64,000 nucleotides of DNA from Trichuris trichiura (lineage: Eukaryota; Nematoda; Enoplea; Trichinellida; Trichuridae): assembly GCA_037903355.1 (NCBI GenBank), contig JBAJFE010000042.1:1872001-1936000 (forward strand). The letters run 5' to 3'. The position numbers and the translations under genes are program-made. Below the pieces are notes generated by a model, which was not told the DNA's origin, did not search any database, and was given only the letters and a program-made list of their open reading frames with translations. Positions 48,401 to 60,579 of the stretch are shown here, piece by piece (the stretch's first letter is position 1; each line of letters opens with the position of its first letter).

Positions 48401-50122
48401 TTTTCAGTACAATGATATATTGGTGTCGTCCTTACTGCGTCTACCAGATAATAGTTGCAACATTGCCGAAAGCGAAGCTATGCTAAAGGAGCACGGAAAG
48501 TACAGCGAGCTGTTCCTGCTTTACGAGCGCAAAGCTATGCATGATAAAGGTACAGTAATCCATGTAGGCCAAAATTAACCAATATTGCGGATAAAAACGA
48601 TAAAACGTGCTTATCCAGCATAACGTCGAACTGCTTTGCGCTGCCGCAAACCGGCTGCTCCATTGCTTGTAGGCTAATTGAATTGTCAAGTATTTTAGCG
48701 CTCCAATTGCTGAGGGAGCAAGCTGATGAAGCTGATGTTGGATGTGAAATCTTCGACCGCGCCGTTAGTTATCTACAAGACTTGGGAGCTAACCATTTTG
48801 ACCTGATCTGCGAATACGCCAAGTGGATTTTGCAAGAGAAGCCAGAACTGCTGCTGAAAGTAATTGAAAATAGCAACTTTTCAGCAAACTATTCTTTTCG
48901 TGCTAGATATTCACTGAAGACTGCGAACCGGTGAAAGAGTTGAATAAATTCAAAGTTCTGGAATTCATACAAGAGCATTGCCCGGAATATGTGACGCCTT
49001 ATTTAGTATGAGCTCCATTACCCATCGGGCGTTAATAATAGACAAATACTTTTGCTTTTGAAGGAATATGTTGTCTACCAATGGAATGACGAAAATGAAC
49101 GCTTCCATGATATACTTGGTGAGAAGTACATTAAGGAGGTGAAGGATTTGTACATGTCTTATGGACCAGACCAGCCAGGTTATTTTTGTAACAAGGTAAA
49201 GGAGGATGTATTTGCAGGTTCCGTGAAATTTTAGGTACACAATTTCCCGCAAGCGCTGAAAAGCCATTCGCTCTTTTGGTCGCTGAAAAGAAGCTACTCA
49301 GTTTCTTGGAAACCTCAACTTACTACAATCCTGAAATTCTACTTGTTCAACTTCCACACTTTGGTATTTTTTGAAATTAACGCGGCCGGTGTCAATTTTT
49401 TATTCTTAAACTTAATTGCAGTTATGCACGAAGCAAGGGCAGCGATTTTTGGCAGACTGAAGCGACACGACCAAGTGCTTGCAATTTACGTGAACATATT
49501 GCGTGATTGTCAGTCCGCAAGAAATTATTGTTGCCTCAATTACGAAGAGGGTGATCCGTCTGCTTCGCAATTGTTTCTTCGATTGTTTCAATTTTACATA
49601 AATCCTCCGAGTAACAGCATTTTGGGAGTCAGCTATGCAACTCTGCCTTCCCCGTCTCGTATGGTGAACCAAGCTTTGGAAGTTTTGTTTGAGTTTTCCA
49701 ATCGTATGGATACCTCTAAAGTACGGAGTGCGGAAACTAATTAGTATTTGAGTGAAAAAACTCGTCTAGGCTCTGGCGGAATTGTCATCCAACGTAGCGC
49801 TAGCAGACCTGAGCATTCCGCTGCAGAAAGTTATCTTGGACACATTAGATACAACATGGGAAGCCGGTTTAAAGCGCAACGTGACTGAAATGCTTCACGC
49901 ACAGGTGAAAGCGTTAGGCTTTGTCATAGTATCATTTCATCGGATGCGTGCTTTTAGGTTCAAGCAAGTCGAATGCAGTGGCAAGGCGAAAGAATAGTAA
50001 TCAATCACGAAAGCCAGTGTGCGAATTGCCAAAAGAAGATAGACAATAGCGCGTTTGTTCGATTTGCAGACGGAACACTTGTTCATTATTACTGCTTCAA
50101 GAAAGAGTCTGCTTCAAGCTAG
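45473..50122 (+). CDS. VPS39: VPS39 (Vam6), HOPS complex subunit
   Basis: VPS39 is a HOPS tethering subunit that binds Rab7 and promotes late endosome-lysosome fusion. Nineteen exons join in phase to 912 residues: 45473-45545, 46449-46520, 46573-46680, 46735-46841, 46898-47023, 47079-47186, 47239-47443, 47501-47624, 47674-47945, 47993-48138, 48194-48358, 48408-48549, 48699-48859, 48907-49005, 49064-49149, 49218-49363, 49422-49720, 49770-49904 and 49958-50122. Residues 1 to about 300 form the CNH (citron homology) domain (MYEAYSIFPVAQKLPL, DGYVLAGTKSGFLLRYR, RRDDLTHFF). The middle is helical repeats (LVKEKQYELAVQIAE, IVDTTLLKCYLK, HEARAAIFGRLKRH). The C-terminal zinc-binding domain has C879, C882, H901 and C904. 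Length is close to the animal norm. The first intron is 903 bp, others mostly 47-70. The 15-16 junction uses a weaker GTACAT donor but restores homology. The call is certain. Confidence 0.97.
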
Positions 50123-53100
50123 GTCAATACTTACCGCCGAACAGTTAATCTGTATCGGCTAAGTAAAGGTAAAACTCTGCTGGAATTCCTGTGTCACTTG
50201 TTAAACTACTCGTTGAATTTTTTCTTTTATTGCGTACTATTTAATCTGGCTCATTTTCCTATTAAAGCTACGGTAGATAGGGCTTTATCTCTTATGTACG
50301 TATGCGTTTTATAAGCGAAGTTACGGTGAACTTGTTGACAAGAAGTTGCGAAGCTTTCAGATCATTCGCGATCTATCTTCAGCGTATAATTAAAAGAGGG
50401 CCAAAACCAGGAATATGTTAATTAAAGCAAGTTTAATCTGTTCCATTACATCCGCGGTAACTCCCCTAAGAAACCAAAATTCAAATCCTTTCCGACGTTC
50501 TGCCTGCTGCTTAGAAAATTATTTACGCATCTCTGATACTTTTCTTTAGCTTTGCTGCTAACGTGCGCGTCTTCTCACTGTCACTATTTCTTATGATAAA
50601 CTGCGAAACAATTATTATTTACGCAGTATCCTCACAGTAACAGGCATTAGAGGTATTCCAAAAAAGGTTTTAAAAGTATACAAGATGAAGTACGTAGTTT
50701 AGGCGCAGACTATCCGCCATTTTGCTTATGGTGTTTAATTGCACGTGGGGTGTTCTGGCACGCATCATGGTGGGCAGCAATAGCCATTCATTCAAAGTTC
50801 AATGACTTTTGATTGTACATCTCACTGTGTAATTATTTGGTCATGAAAAGTTACATTCTCTCAGATAACGTCAGAATGATTTACGTGATACTGTTAGGTT
50901 AAACATAATGGCAATTTTTAATTTCCAGGAAGTTGCTTTTCCTGACTTAAGCATTTTGAATATTTTTTATAAGTCGTGTTTTCTGCTTCGCAGGCATTAA
51001 AGCAGTTCTTGTTTTCTTATTAACAGATTTCTTATTTTCTAAAGGTTTTGAATACTACAGCAACTTAAAACAGTTATGCTTAATTCTCGTAGACAGCCGT
51101 TACTGCAACAGTGTTTGCACTTATTTGAAGGGACATGTTAATTCAGCCGCTATAATTTATTTGATTTTTGCTTGAGAAAATGCCGCAAAGCAATTCAGGG
51201 TTTGTAAATGACCTATTTTCATTTCTTTCAGGTTTTACAGGGTCACATGTGAAGTAAGCACAACAAACTAAGTGCATTAGATAATTTTTTGTTTCCGAAC
51301 CACAGCGACCGTTTTGAAGTTATCTGAGCAATGGCGGTTAAAATCTCGATGGTTCAAAAATGCACGGTAAAGTTCTGCCTCGTGGCAGTTCTGCATCGGC
51401 ATTTTTTAGATAAGAAATGTATTTGAGTAGGGGCGTTATTATGCTGGTCATGTTTGGAATTAATGATCCAATAAACAAGACCAGTATAATAACTCTTCTA
51501 CTAAAATACATTCCTCGTCTAGAAGTTGCCAATGCACAAATGCCACAAGGTCAAACTTTACTGCTTATTTTCAACTTTCAGGATTTTGGCTTTAACTCGT
51601 CTGCTGAGCACATGATGCATGAAGTCTCAAATGACAAGGAAACAAAAAATTTCTCTTTATCAGCTGTTTCCAGTCGTCAACAAAGGGAAAGGGAAATACA
51701 AAACACGGCGGCACTTTTGTCTTGAAGTATTGCGCGTATGCATATGTAGGGGCGAATTGTCGTACTGTTTATTTGTGTAAGTGCAAACGAAAATTTAGCT
51801 GACAGGGCATTATGAATTTTTGCTTTTTTCAAAAGTTAAAATGAAATTTACTTCATGCTGCTTGAATCGACATAACTGAGAGTATTGTTCAGAGATTCGT
51901 AAACGTCTTTCATCCGTCAGAGTATTCTGTCTAACAGCGACTCGAGCGTGACACGACATGCTGCGTAATTGTCGTGATGTCTGGAGCTCCGTCGGGCTTG
52001 CTAAAAAACCATCACTTGAATTATCAGCTAGGAAATGCCAAATCGTTTTCAAAGTTTAAGTTATGCCAATCTAGCTAGCATTGTTTAATGGCACAATTTC
52101 CACCAAAATATTGGTTTCGTGACCTAAGAAACTGTTACGCAGTTGAAGACTTTTAGAATGAAGCATCTTGAAAAGTTAGTAAAATTGTTTTGTTTCTGTT
52201 AGTGGCCGTTCGGGCTTCGTCAGCTTTTTTCTATATTGCCATCAGTGAACTTATTTTTTATTAGGGAATGTAAATCCCGCAGCTAAACAGTTTGCCGTCA
52301 GCGTGGTTTCAAACTGAGCACTTATCTTCTCTTCGTTGGTTTAGCAATTCTCAACGCGCTGCTATCGCAGAAGAATTTCATTCGGCATATCTGCCGTGTT
52401 CTCCTTGTTATTTTTAATTTCGAAATAGAGTCAGTTTTAGCTTCACAGACCGTTCGTTAAAACTGAGTAAATGAAAGTGGTTTAATTTTATTTTATTAAT
52501 AGCTTGTCTAAGCAGGTAGGTTCGAACTTGTCCTAATTTTAATATTTTGTATGTATTAACAGTTACAAATGGAAGACAACTGTTTCTTTTCTACGTGTAA
52601 AGTTCTTAATGCGTTTTTACGGGCAAATTCCTGTTTAAAGTTTATTTTGCATAGAGCTGTTGGGAATGGCCATCTGCATTTTCATTGTAAAATTTACTAT
52701 GTACAAAATTTTTCAAAATAAATCCGCTAAGCTTACCAATAGTTGATGAGCAAATGTTTCACTCAATTAGAACAAGTAAATATGAGCACTAAGCAATTTT
52801 CTAAAACTCATCGCTTTTATACTTGCTTCCAACTTCTAAACATTGCAGTTTCAGTTAGTCCAACTGTAACTCGCTTTTTAAAATATAAATTCAATTTAGG
52901 ATAGAAGAATGCACTTATGGAACAAGGTTCTAAGGCAATGGTCACATTTGCAAAGCCGTATTATCCCTTATTTGCTGCTGTAGGTTCCGTTATTTGCTTT
53001 GTAATGTACTTTTGCTTTTTACGAACTTTCAGGCTTCACACTGCTAGTAATTGCGCTATTTTAAGAATCTCTGTAAACATTACTGAACTATTCTATTCCG

Positions 53101-53341
53101 GACTTTCAGCTTCTCCTTAGTAGCAAATCGAAAGATGACGCCGTTTGTACTAGTTGGAAATGCTAGAAATCAAGCTGGACAATTATGAGGTGGCGAGAAC
53201 AAATTCCTCATCCTAAGAAAATATTAATAACTTTGAAACATGATGTCCGCTCACGAGCATAGCTGCTACTGATGATAGCTCTGTTAAAACAGTTCAAGTA
53301 AAACTGACTTTTTTAGGGATGTTCCTTAAATGCATAATTTT
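50123..53341. other. Intergenic with foldback element
   Basis: No gene is supported. An ATTAAA signal for VPS39 is at about 50262. A minus-strand hammerhead-like motif (CTGAAGATAGATC...GATCTGAAAGCTTCG) lies at 50341-50390, with a stem II of AGATC/GATCT but a poor stem I. A short frame at 52917 (AKPYYPLFAAVGSVICF) looks like a small membrane peptide but cannot be extended into a gene. Confidence 0.45.
51349..51582. repeat. Foldback element
   Basis: Two arms of about 110 bp are diverged reverse complements around a centre near 51465. The mirror frames on the two strands (51338-51532 - and 51417-51725 +) both contain a YLSR/YFSR...TSIIT-type peptide for this reason and are not genes. Confidence 0.75.
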
Positions 53342-53684
53342 TCAGGTAACTACCTTCTCAATTCTCTTGAGAACCGTGTGGTATTCGTGCCTCAGTCTGG
53401 ATGGTTCAATGTCGCTTTCGTCTACAACTTCCAGTAGATCTTCCGTCAGGTCTGCCAAAGCTTCACAAGGGTTTTCACTGTTGTAATAATCTTCTTCGAA
53501 AGAATATCCCAACCGGACAGAGACGATTTGATCAAGAAGATCTGAGTTGCAAAACATTTATTGCAATCATCGGTGGCTTCAGATTTTAAAGTATCTTACC
53601 AGTATGCATCCAGGGCCTGTAAGTGTAGGCGTTCGTTGAGTGATAAGTTAACATGATCAGCAATATTCCGCTTGTGGCCAGCAT
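53342..53684 (-). CDS. Small secreted protein, family member 2
   Basis: Two exons join in phase 1: 53684-53600 and 53541-53342, with a 58-bp intron (GTAAGA donor, CAACTCAG acceptor). The product has 94 residues. It starts with a signal peptide (MLATSGILLIMLTYHSTNA) and continues with an acidic helix-prone mature part. Residues 51-92 (ENPCEALADL then LLEVVD and EYHTVLKRIEKV) align without gaps to residues 72-113 of the protein at 40596-40243. Only one cysteine (C54) lies in the mature part, at the shared C-E position. No known family is recognised. The two genes lie 13 kb apart on the same strand, consistent with an old duplication. Confidence 0.75.
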
Positions 53685-55227
53685 GTCGATAATGGTTTAA
53701 ACAGATGGCTATTAATATTCTTATGGGTAATATTTCTTTCGTGCAGGGAAAGTGAGCACGGAAGCGGGACAGATATATTTGTCGTTCGCTGCGAAGAGTT
53801 CGTTAATGCAGTAAAGTAAACAACGCATAAAGAATGTTATGCGTTCATTTAAATATTACGGCCCTGAAAACGCTGCCATCTGTTATGTGATGAAGTTATC
53901 AGAGCAGGAAAAGCATGTTCAGCCACTACTGATAGATCTAGCCAGTATTCGCTGCTTTGTTGGAACGAGCTGACCGCTAGTTATTATTTCTGAATGAATC
54001 TGCGATCACGAAAACAAAACACTAAGCAATGTACGGTTGGCTAGTTAACTATTTTCGCTTCACCGCCTGTTAGCTGTTTTCGCTAACAAAAGGCCAACCG
54101 CTCGCTGTTCTGCCTTTTGTTTTCGTCGTTACAGGCTGACGGACACAGCGTAACCGATTAATCAGGTCATTTCAATAAGACATGCTAGCTTATCAATCCG
54201 CTATAAGCAGTCCGATTTTCATCAGATATGGTTTTCTGATGCAGAAAGGCATCAGAAACAAATAGGTACTACATTTTGCCGCATAATTAAATTGTATATC
54301 AAACTTGAAAACCATGATGCAGCGCTGGCTGAAGGCGCGTCGATGTTTTTGCAGAAAAACCGACCCGTCATAAAGCCTCATACTTGCTAAACTTTTGCAG
54401 CTCACCGTGCTCTGCTGTCAGCGCAAAAAGTGTCATCTAATATTGGAAGTTAACACCATTTATTTGGATAATAAACACCAGTTCAAAACCAGCAAAGCTT
54501 TCAGAGCATAGCCGTGCCTCATTTTGTCAGTGCTAACAACTCCAAGTCTTCCTGACGCTTATAAACGCTGAGAAAGTTAAACTAATGCTTGGTCATTATG
54601 CGAAAATTCGCATATCATTATTGATAATTGTTTGGTTAGCTTTTATCGTTTTTTCAGGTTATATGATACTATGCCGACGACATTTACCTTAGTTCAACTT
54701 TATCGGCAGAGCACCTTTGTATTTTGTACTGACGGCCGTTTCCAATTACTTTAGTCACGTCTTAATAGTTTATTTGAGAAAAGCGTATCAGAGCTTCCGG
54801 GATTCCACTGATCCCGAAAGTGTAACTAAAAGACCTCTGCTAGAGAAGGCGTACAGCCGTTAAGAAATGTGTGATATTTCTTCGTGGACGTTTGCTTATA
54901 TTCCAACACTGATTTATTGTCAGTGGAATTCTATATTTGTTTTGCTTAGTCATTTGCTGATATGTTTAGCATTATATTATCAGTTATTTCGTACTCTAAA
55001 TAAAACATTTTCGGCGTCAGTTTCTGTTAATTATTTTCTGTTTCATTCACAGTGCGGTTTGTCGCACTGCGCGAATGTTTGTCCAGTTTTGGGTTGCCGT
55101 CAAGTAAATGCTCGCATGTTTGGCGGAATAAGGAATTCTTTTTGACTTTATTCGTATTGCGGAACAGCTTTTTTCCAAAATGCACTTTTTATGGTTAATG
55201 TTTTCACAGTTGCGTTTAGCTACTACC
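53685..55227. other. Intergenic
   Basis: No gene is supported. A plus-strand frame at 54867-55145 begins with ATG and has a hydrophobic run but no recognisable domain. A degraded hammerhead-like string (CTGAAAGCTTTGC on the minus strand) lies near 54495. Confidence 0.4.
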
Positions 55228-57226
55228 TCAAAAAGCCTCCGTACGTTCTCGCTGTATATTCCTTTGTGCTTTGAACAGTTTCTGCTGAGTCACCGTCAAC
55301 TGTACGTCAAAAATAAGCAAGTCTCGTTTTAAATCTTTTATCGCTTGTTTCACTTTTGCCAATGGAGCTTAAAGCGCGCAATGTTAAACATGGTCAACCG
55401 TATAATCTTACCTCCGTCAGCTAAACAGGCCATTCGTTCTTCCAGTTGTTCTTTCACTTCTTCCAACTCTTCATTTATCTGCAAAAGTGTTTAGAGTGAC
55501 AAAGGCCATTAGATAAGGAAATGAGATGTTTTTCTAATGGTTAGAAGCTGACTTGTTACTTTCAGGCTGTAATAGTACTTAATCCTCCTTACTTTATTCA
55601 AACTGTTTGATTTTTCCGCTAAACTTGTGGTCGCATTTCTGTAATTTGCTTTCACTTCCGCCAGACAATTTCGAGTCTTGTAAATTTCATTGAGAATCGG
55701 TTCCAGTTGACTGTTTATGTATTTTTCTCTCAAATTTATTTTGCTTATTGTTTCTCCAACATCAGACGTCAGCTGCGTCAGCGGATCAAATAAGTCGGTT
55801 TTCATGTCAACTGCCACTTGTTCAGAACTTTTCACTTGTTCCAAACAGTGCCTCCAGTCCTAAAATAGACTTTTTGCGCAACAAACGTGTTGGCCCTGCC
55901 TACCTTGACATCATGTCTTATTTTAATCTTTAATAATGGAGTCACCCGTTCCAGTTCTTGCTGCAATCCGTACTGGTCAACGGCGCTTGATGGGATTTTG
56001 TCATGAGAATTTTGAAGATTGTTTGCAGGGGCAGACAAATCTAACATTTCTTGATCGAGTTCTCCGTCTGAGTAAGCGTCTTGGTTTTCCTCCTTTCGAC
56101 AAAAACATTTAAATCAAAGTGTGTGAATACCACTTTATTCACCTCAATGAAAGTTTCTGGCTTTACTTCCATGGTCAAATCGACAGATGGTTCGTCTACG
56201 TCAATGAGTTTCCTGTCGATCTCCGGCCTAAAGCGACGTGAGCACTTAGGAAGCTACAATAATGCTCTTGCTAGTGGTAGCTTAACTTGGCAATGAGTCA
56301 CAAAAATGCGATTACTAAAAGACGATATTTCACAATAGTTTTTTAAAGATAAGATGGGTTTTTCAGCAAACTTCAATAAGCACGAACAAGGTGACTAATA
56401 AGAAGCTTGCAAACTTGCCTTTCAAACTTAAACTGGGTTCTTGAGAGGGCTTCATCAGCTAAGCAGTCCAAAAGTTGAATACACTCCTCTCCTGAACCAA
56501 TTCGCAGTCTGCTGGTACTGTAGTCAACAGCCATTTCCTTTTAGCACATTTAGTTTACAATAAAAGTATTGCAGTGAAATAAGCAAGTTACCAATTTCTT
56601 CATTTCGTTCAGAATACCAGAGAGTACGCTGCTAGGGTTGTCATCCTGAACTGAAGCAAGTGTTCATTGAATTGTAACGATTTAAAAATGAAGACTGCGG
56701 ATGGTCAACATTCATTGCAAAATAGCGTATAAGACTTTACTAGCGGTAAGTGGCAAGTTCTTTACCGATATGTCAGCCTCAAAAGTTGATGCTTAGTCAG
56801 TTGTATCGTAACAAGTAAAGCAGAGTGAATGGATAAGATGATAGGCAATAGCTTAATTAGTCAGAAAGAAGGAAAGCGTAACCTCTTTTGGCATTGGAAA
56901 GTTTGGATTCCCGCATTTCCTGAGAAGCCAAGCAGCCAAACTAACCATTTGAAAAAATTGCTCAGCCGAGTTGGTAGAAAATGCAAAATAGTGCCTGAAG
57001 CACGAACAGTTTGAACATGAGCCGCTTTGACGAAAACGGTGGTTGAGTTTTCATACCTGGATATCGATTTGTTTGTAACGGTCAATCCAACGAACTCGCC
57101 ATCCATATTCAAAAGTTTTAGTTTCTGCTGCAATAGTTCCATTCGAATGGCATTTCTGCTGTTCACACTAGCGCCATTTTCTCTCTCCTTCTCTTTGGGA
57201 GATATATCTTTGCCATACCCTTCCAT
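55228..57226 (-). CDS. IFT57: IFT57 (CHE-13/HIPPI), intraflagellar transport B subunit
   Basis: IFT57 is a subunit of the IFT-B complex needed to build cilia, in nematodes found in sensory neurons. Nine exons join in phase to 405 residues: 57226-57057, 56994-56883, 56645-56592, 56537-56415, 56253-56143, 56092-55904, 55859-55593, 55478-55412 and 55352-55228. The N-terminal part has the CH-like domain hallmarks: KLKLLNMDGEF, SRHYFAFSTNSAEQF, SLAAWLL, LLDCLADEALSR. After an acidic linker comes ELERVTPLLKIKIR followed by DWRHCLEQV, then a coiled coil containing KINLREKYINSQLEPI and a final helix (VKQAIKDLKRDLLIFDVQL). The length is close to the animal norm of about 400-430. The start is the first ATG of an open stretch; residues before MELLQQKLK are not conserved, so an upstream start is possible. 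Confidence 0.95.
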
Positions 57227-58327
57227 TTGGACAGATAGTTCCAATGAGCGGTATCCTAGCAACGGTACCACAACAAAACGGCGTTTTTGTTATACGTTGG
57301 ATGTAATAGCGCGCATTCAGAAATTTAAAAATTTATCCTAAGCTTCCCTTACTTCATGCTCTGCATGCAGCGGATTTGTTAGCTATTACAGAGGACAATA
57401 CAAAGGGAAATCCGAAAACTAGTATAGAAAGGCACATTTCGAAAAAAAGTAAATATCATAATCTCATTATTAACGAAGTCGTTTGCCAAAATATTATGAA
57501 GAATATACTCCAATGAATTACTCTGCCTTGCGAAACTATACGCTTTAAAGAAATGAAATTGTGAGTATTTCTTCAAATCGCTATAAATAACATCACGCGC
57601 ACGGCAAGCCGTTAATATTCTCGGTGTTTTGAGCTAGTGCTCGAAATTCAGAGTAGGTATAATAGTTGCTGAACTGTATGTCACAAGGCGACATGAACCA
57701 TGAAAAATGTGTTAAGTCCGCGTTGTTTCGTTCGAAGTGACAGACGTTGAGCGTAGGTTACACTAAAATCCAAAAAGTGCATGTATGTGTCGTCTTTTTA
57801 TGTGATCCGGTCGACCTCCTTAGCTAGTCTCTCAGCATGTGATAAATATTCTTTTGGGTCAGCGAATAGCGACCGTGCGGTGAAAACAGGGAAAAAGAGC
57901 ATAACAAGTTTCGATACACAACAAAATGAACGTTACTTTGAAGAAAAGAAAGATCAGTTGCATTAACAGAACGCAACATTTTTGAAACCATTCTTCGATG
58001 TTGTGATATATTGGGGTAAATAATACAACGCTGAAATAACTGAACATCAGACATAGAAAAGCTAATGATGTATTAGTTCATGATCAATAGTTAAGCTTTA
58101 CCCTCAATATGTGCTGCTTGTAGCTAACTTTTTTATTCGTACGACATACAAGAAGGGCATGCACTGCATAAGCTATTCCTCAATTCTCCAACATCAACTG
58201 ATGCAAGCCCTTTTTTTATGCCGCAAGTTAAAAGGAAGTTGAAAGTTAGGTTAAGTACCAACATGCTCAAGTTATTGGGTGAAAAGACATTACACTTGTA
58301 ACCGCAGTACACAATGAGCGTGGTATA
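57227..58327. other. Intergenic upstream of IFT57
   Basis: AT-rich sequence with only short frames. IFT57 promoter elements (for example an X-box) should lie near 57230-57500, but none was identified by eye. Confidence 0.4.
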
Positions 58328-58404
58328 CAACTTGTTAGTTACAGATGCTAAGCCAGCCTTGCAAAAGTTGCAAGGCGGGCCTAGAATCTGTAACTAACAA
58401 GTTG
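58328..58404. ncRNA. 77-nt near-perfect hairpin, miRNA-precursor-like
   Basis: The left arm begins CAACTTGTTAGTTACAGAT and the right arm ends ATCTGTAACTAACAAGTTG. The arms pair over 37 positions with three mismatches and a three-base apical loop that could open wider. Size and spaced mismatches resemble a pre-miRNA, and the fold is possible on either strand. No second copy was noticed in the window, which argues against a common MITE. The very short loop and long perfect base are less typical and leave a young foldback element as the alternative. Confidence 0.5.
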
Positions 58405-59820
58405 ACCAACTTTTTGCTTCAGAAAAAACTATTTTTAGACTGACCATGTAGGCCTGAGCTAATACGAACCTTCAACCTCAGTTCCTAGCTGAAGCAGCCG
58501 TTTATCAGCAAAGGAAACTGACTTTAACATTTACTAGATTTACATACCGGAACGATAAGCACACACTGCACTGAAAACTTTTGGCTTGTAAGGTGATAGC
58601 TTTTGAAACCATGTATTCAGCTCCAACCAGCTGGAACAGCGAAAAGTTCTCCGCCTAGAATCGTCTTTAAAAAGGTCGTGCATTTTGTACATACTGTATG
58701 AACGAGAAAGGTCTGCCGTAAAGTTAATGTGACTTTGCTAGTGAAGGTTATCTTCGTGCTTAACCCTGTCTCGAATTTGTCCTCGGGCTTAAGCCTAATT
58801 TGAGCATCTGCATGATTGTTGCCGTAGCGTGTAGCGCAGGTGAAAACGTGCACATCTTGGCCAGGAGACGGTAGAGCAAGTTGAGCTGGGCGTTGCTTGT
58901 GCGATTACGAGTGTATCATTTGGGTTTTTTCCTCGCCGTGTTTTAACAAAACACTTGGCGTTCGTGCATGCATTGGCGGGAGGGCGAGCTGAATAATGCT
59001 GATCGGCAGCACGTTTGTTTCTTGAGTAGGCAATTGTACGTTCCATTGGTCGTTCGTCGTAATGGGGTACCGGAAGCCTTTAGTGTACATTAACTGTTCA
59101 CATAGTCTCAAATGGGGTTCCCTCCCACTCGCCTTGAAGATGCCTTCTCATAAGAGTTTTGAAGCGACTTGAAAATAAAAGAACTGTTTGGAGCGCATTG
59201 GAGAATAGGTGTAAGTTGTGCGCAGTTGCTTCGATATGAAATTTTTCCTGTTATCCCTTTAGAAGCTTCAAGACTGTTGTAGTCCCACTTGTACAGTGAT
59301 GAAGAAAGTAGCCTGTCAGAGGTGGCATTCGAAGCTTCATGTACGGATGCTATAGTTGTCACGGGCCCTCAGATGAAGGATTAACGGCGGTTATTGCACA
59401 AAAATGTCTTTGTGTGCGAGCTGCTGGCTTCGCCACGCAATGAATGCATCGCTGAAACATAACCAAAAAAGTACTGAAACATGCAAGAGAAGAATGGCCA
59501 CATGATAACTGACTCATCTTCTTCGAGCAGGTAAGATTGCTGCAGTCGCTTTACTTAATTTTATCTTACCTTTCCGGTGATGAGTTTCAATTGGTGACTA
59601 AGAGCATGGGCATTTCTAAAGTAGTGGGCTCAAACTGTTCCTTTCTGGTAAGTCTCTAATCCAAAAGTTCGAATACCTAAAGATGTGTTTATTTTTCAGC
59701 AAGTTGGCAATCTAGTAGAGAGAAGCAACGAAGTAATTACTTGCTTAAGGAAGCAGTCAAGCAGACTCAAGTTTGCTCTTCAAGATACCGCAAAAGCTAC
59801 AAGCAAGCCTCAATAAAATT

Positions 59821-60059
59821 ACAGCTGAACCTCCGAAGTTAACCACCTTTATATGTCGACCACCTCCCTAAGTTGACGGAATTTTGACCAGTTGGTTGTT
59901 CCGCACGTTGATAATCGCAAGGGCAACCTCTGTACGTCGACCACCGTAAGTAGGAAGTTGACCGCTTTAGCGGTGATCTGGTATATGGACGCAATGCTAG
60001 TTTGCTCTCTGCAAGTTGACCTGTCTGTTGGGTGGTCAACTTACGGAGGTTGAATTGCA
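59821..60059. repeat. MITE with about 30-bp terminal inverted repeats
   Basis: The left end reads CTGAACCTCCGAAGTTAACC and the right end, on the minus strand, reads TTCAACCTCCGTAAGTTGACC. Internal copies of GTCGACCACC-type words repeat. The size and ends resemble non-autonomous pogo/Tigger-like DNA elements; the frame at 60060-59839 is a by-product. Confidence 0.65.
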
Positions 60060-60219
60060 TTAGTTTTCTTATATGCGCTTGTCATCTTTAAAGAATAATC
60101 GCACCGCCCCCGAAATCCAAAAGTTAGTGTTTTGCGCTAAGCAAATGAGCTCAGCGTCATGCAGCACAGATTCAGTGCTGCTCACTGAATTGGTAAAGGT
60201 GAAAAGCTGGAACAAAATC

Positions 60220-60420
60220 TTGAAAATGTGGTTTCTTCGTACGGGACCGTATGTTTTCATAATGCAAAGGTTTTATTATGGAATAGTCCCGTTTTAATGC
60301 GCGTAAACTCCGGGGCTTTTGGGTCGACCGGGACCCGTCTTCAGCGGTTGTGAATTATGGGACCCATAATTCCCATATCCCATAAAACGGGACTATTCCG
60401 TAATAAAACCTTTGCATTAT
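60220..60420 (-). repeat. Palindromic family B retroelement end with hammerhead-like core
   Basis: A 42-bp block at 60255-60298 (CATAATGCAAAGGTTTTATT start) recurs inverted at about 60379-60420. Between them on the minus strand lies a motif (60347-60310): CTGAAGA, GGGTC/GACCC, then AAAAGCCC, with CCG/CGG as stem I. The core G is lost (CAAAA for GAAA), so this copy is probably inactive. Confidence 0.65.
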
Positions 60421-60543
60421 GGGAACAAAATCTGGAATTCAACCTGAAAAAATCGCATGTTTAAGAAATTCCGCCTGTTCAAAAAATTTTAATGACCATT
60501 TCGTAACTTTGTGGAAGAAAAGTCCCGTGTATTTGTGAGCCAG

Positions 60544-60579
60544 AGCTTCCAGGTCAAACTGTCCCGTCATCAGCGCTGC
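60544..60579 (-). ncRNA. Decayed hammerhead-like motif, family B
   Basis: On the minus strand the order is CTGATGA, an imperfect GGGAC/GACCT hairpin, GGAAGC and TCTGG. Two stem positions and the GAAA are altered relative to the other copies. Confidence 0.4.

Noticed and set aside
51338..51725. Overlapping frames on both strands with similar peptides
   Set aside because: They arise from the inverted arms of the 51349-51582 foldback.
52917..53120. Possible small mitochondrial-type membrane protein
   Set aside because: The only plausible splice leads to an immediate stop, leaving a peptide of about 35 residues with no recognised family.
59839..60060. 73-codon minus frame
   Set aside because: It spans a MITE with terminal inverted repeats and its words repeat inside the element.
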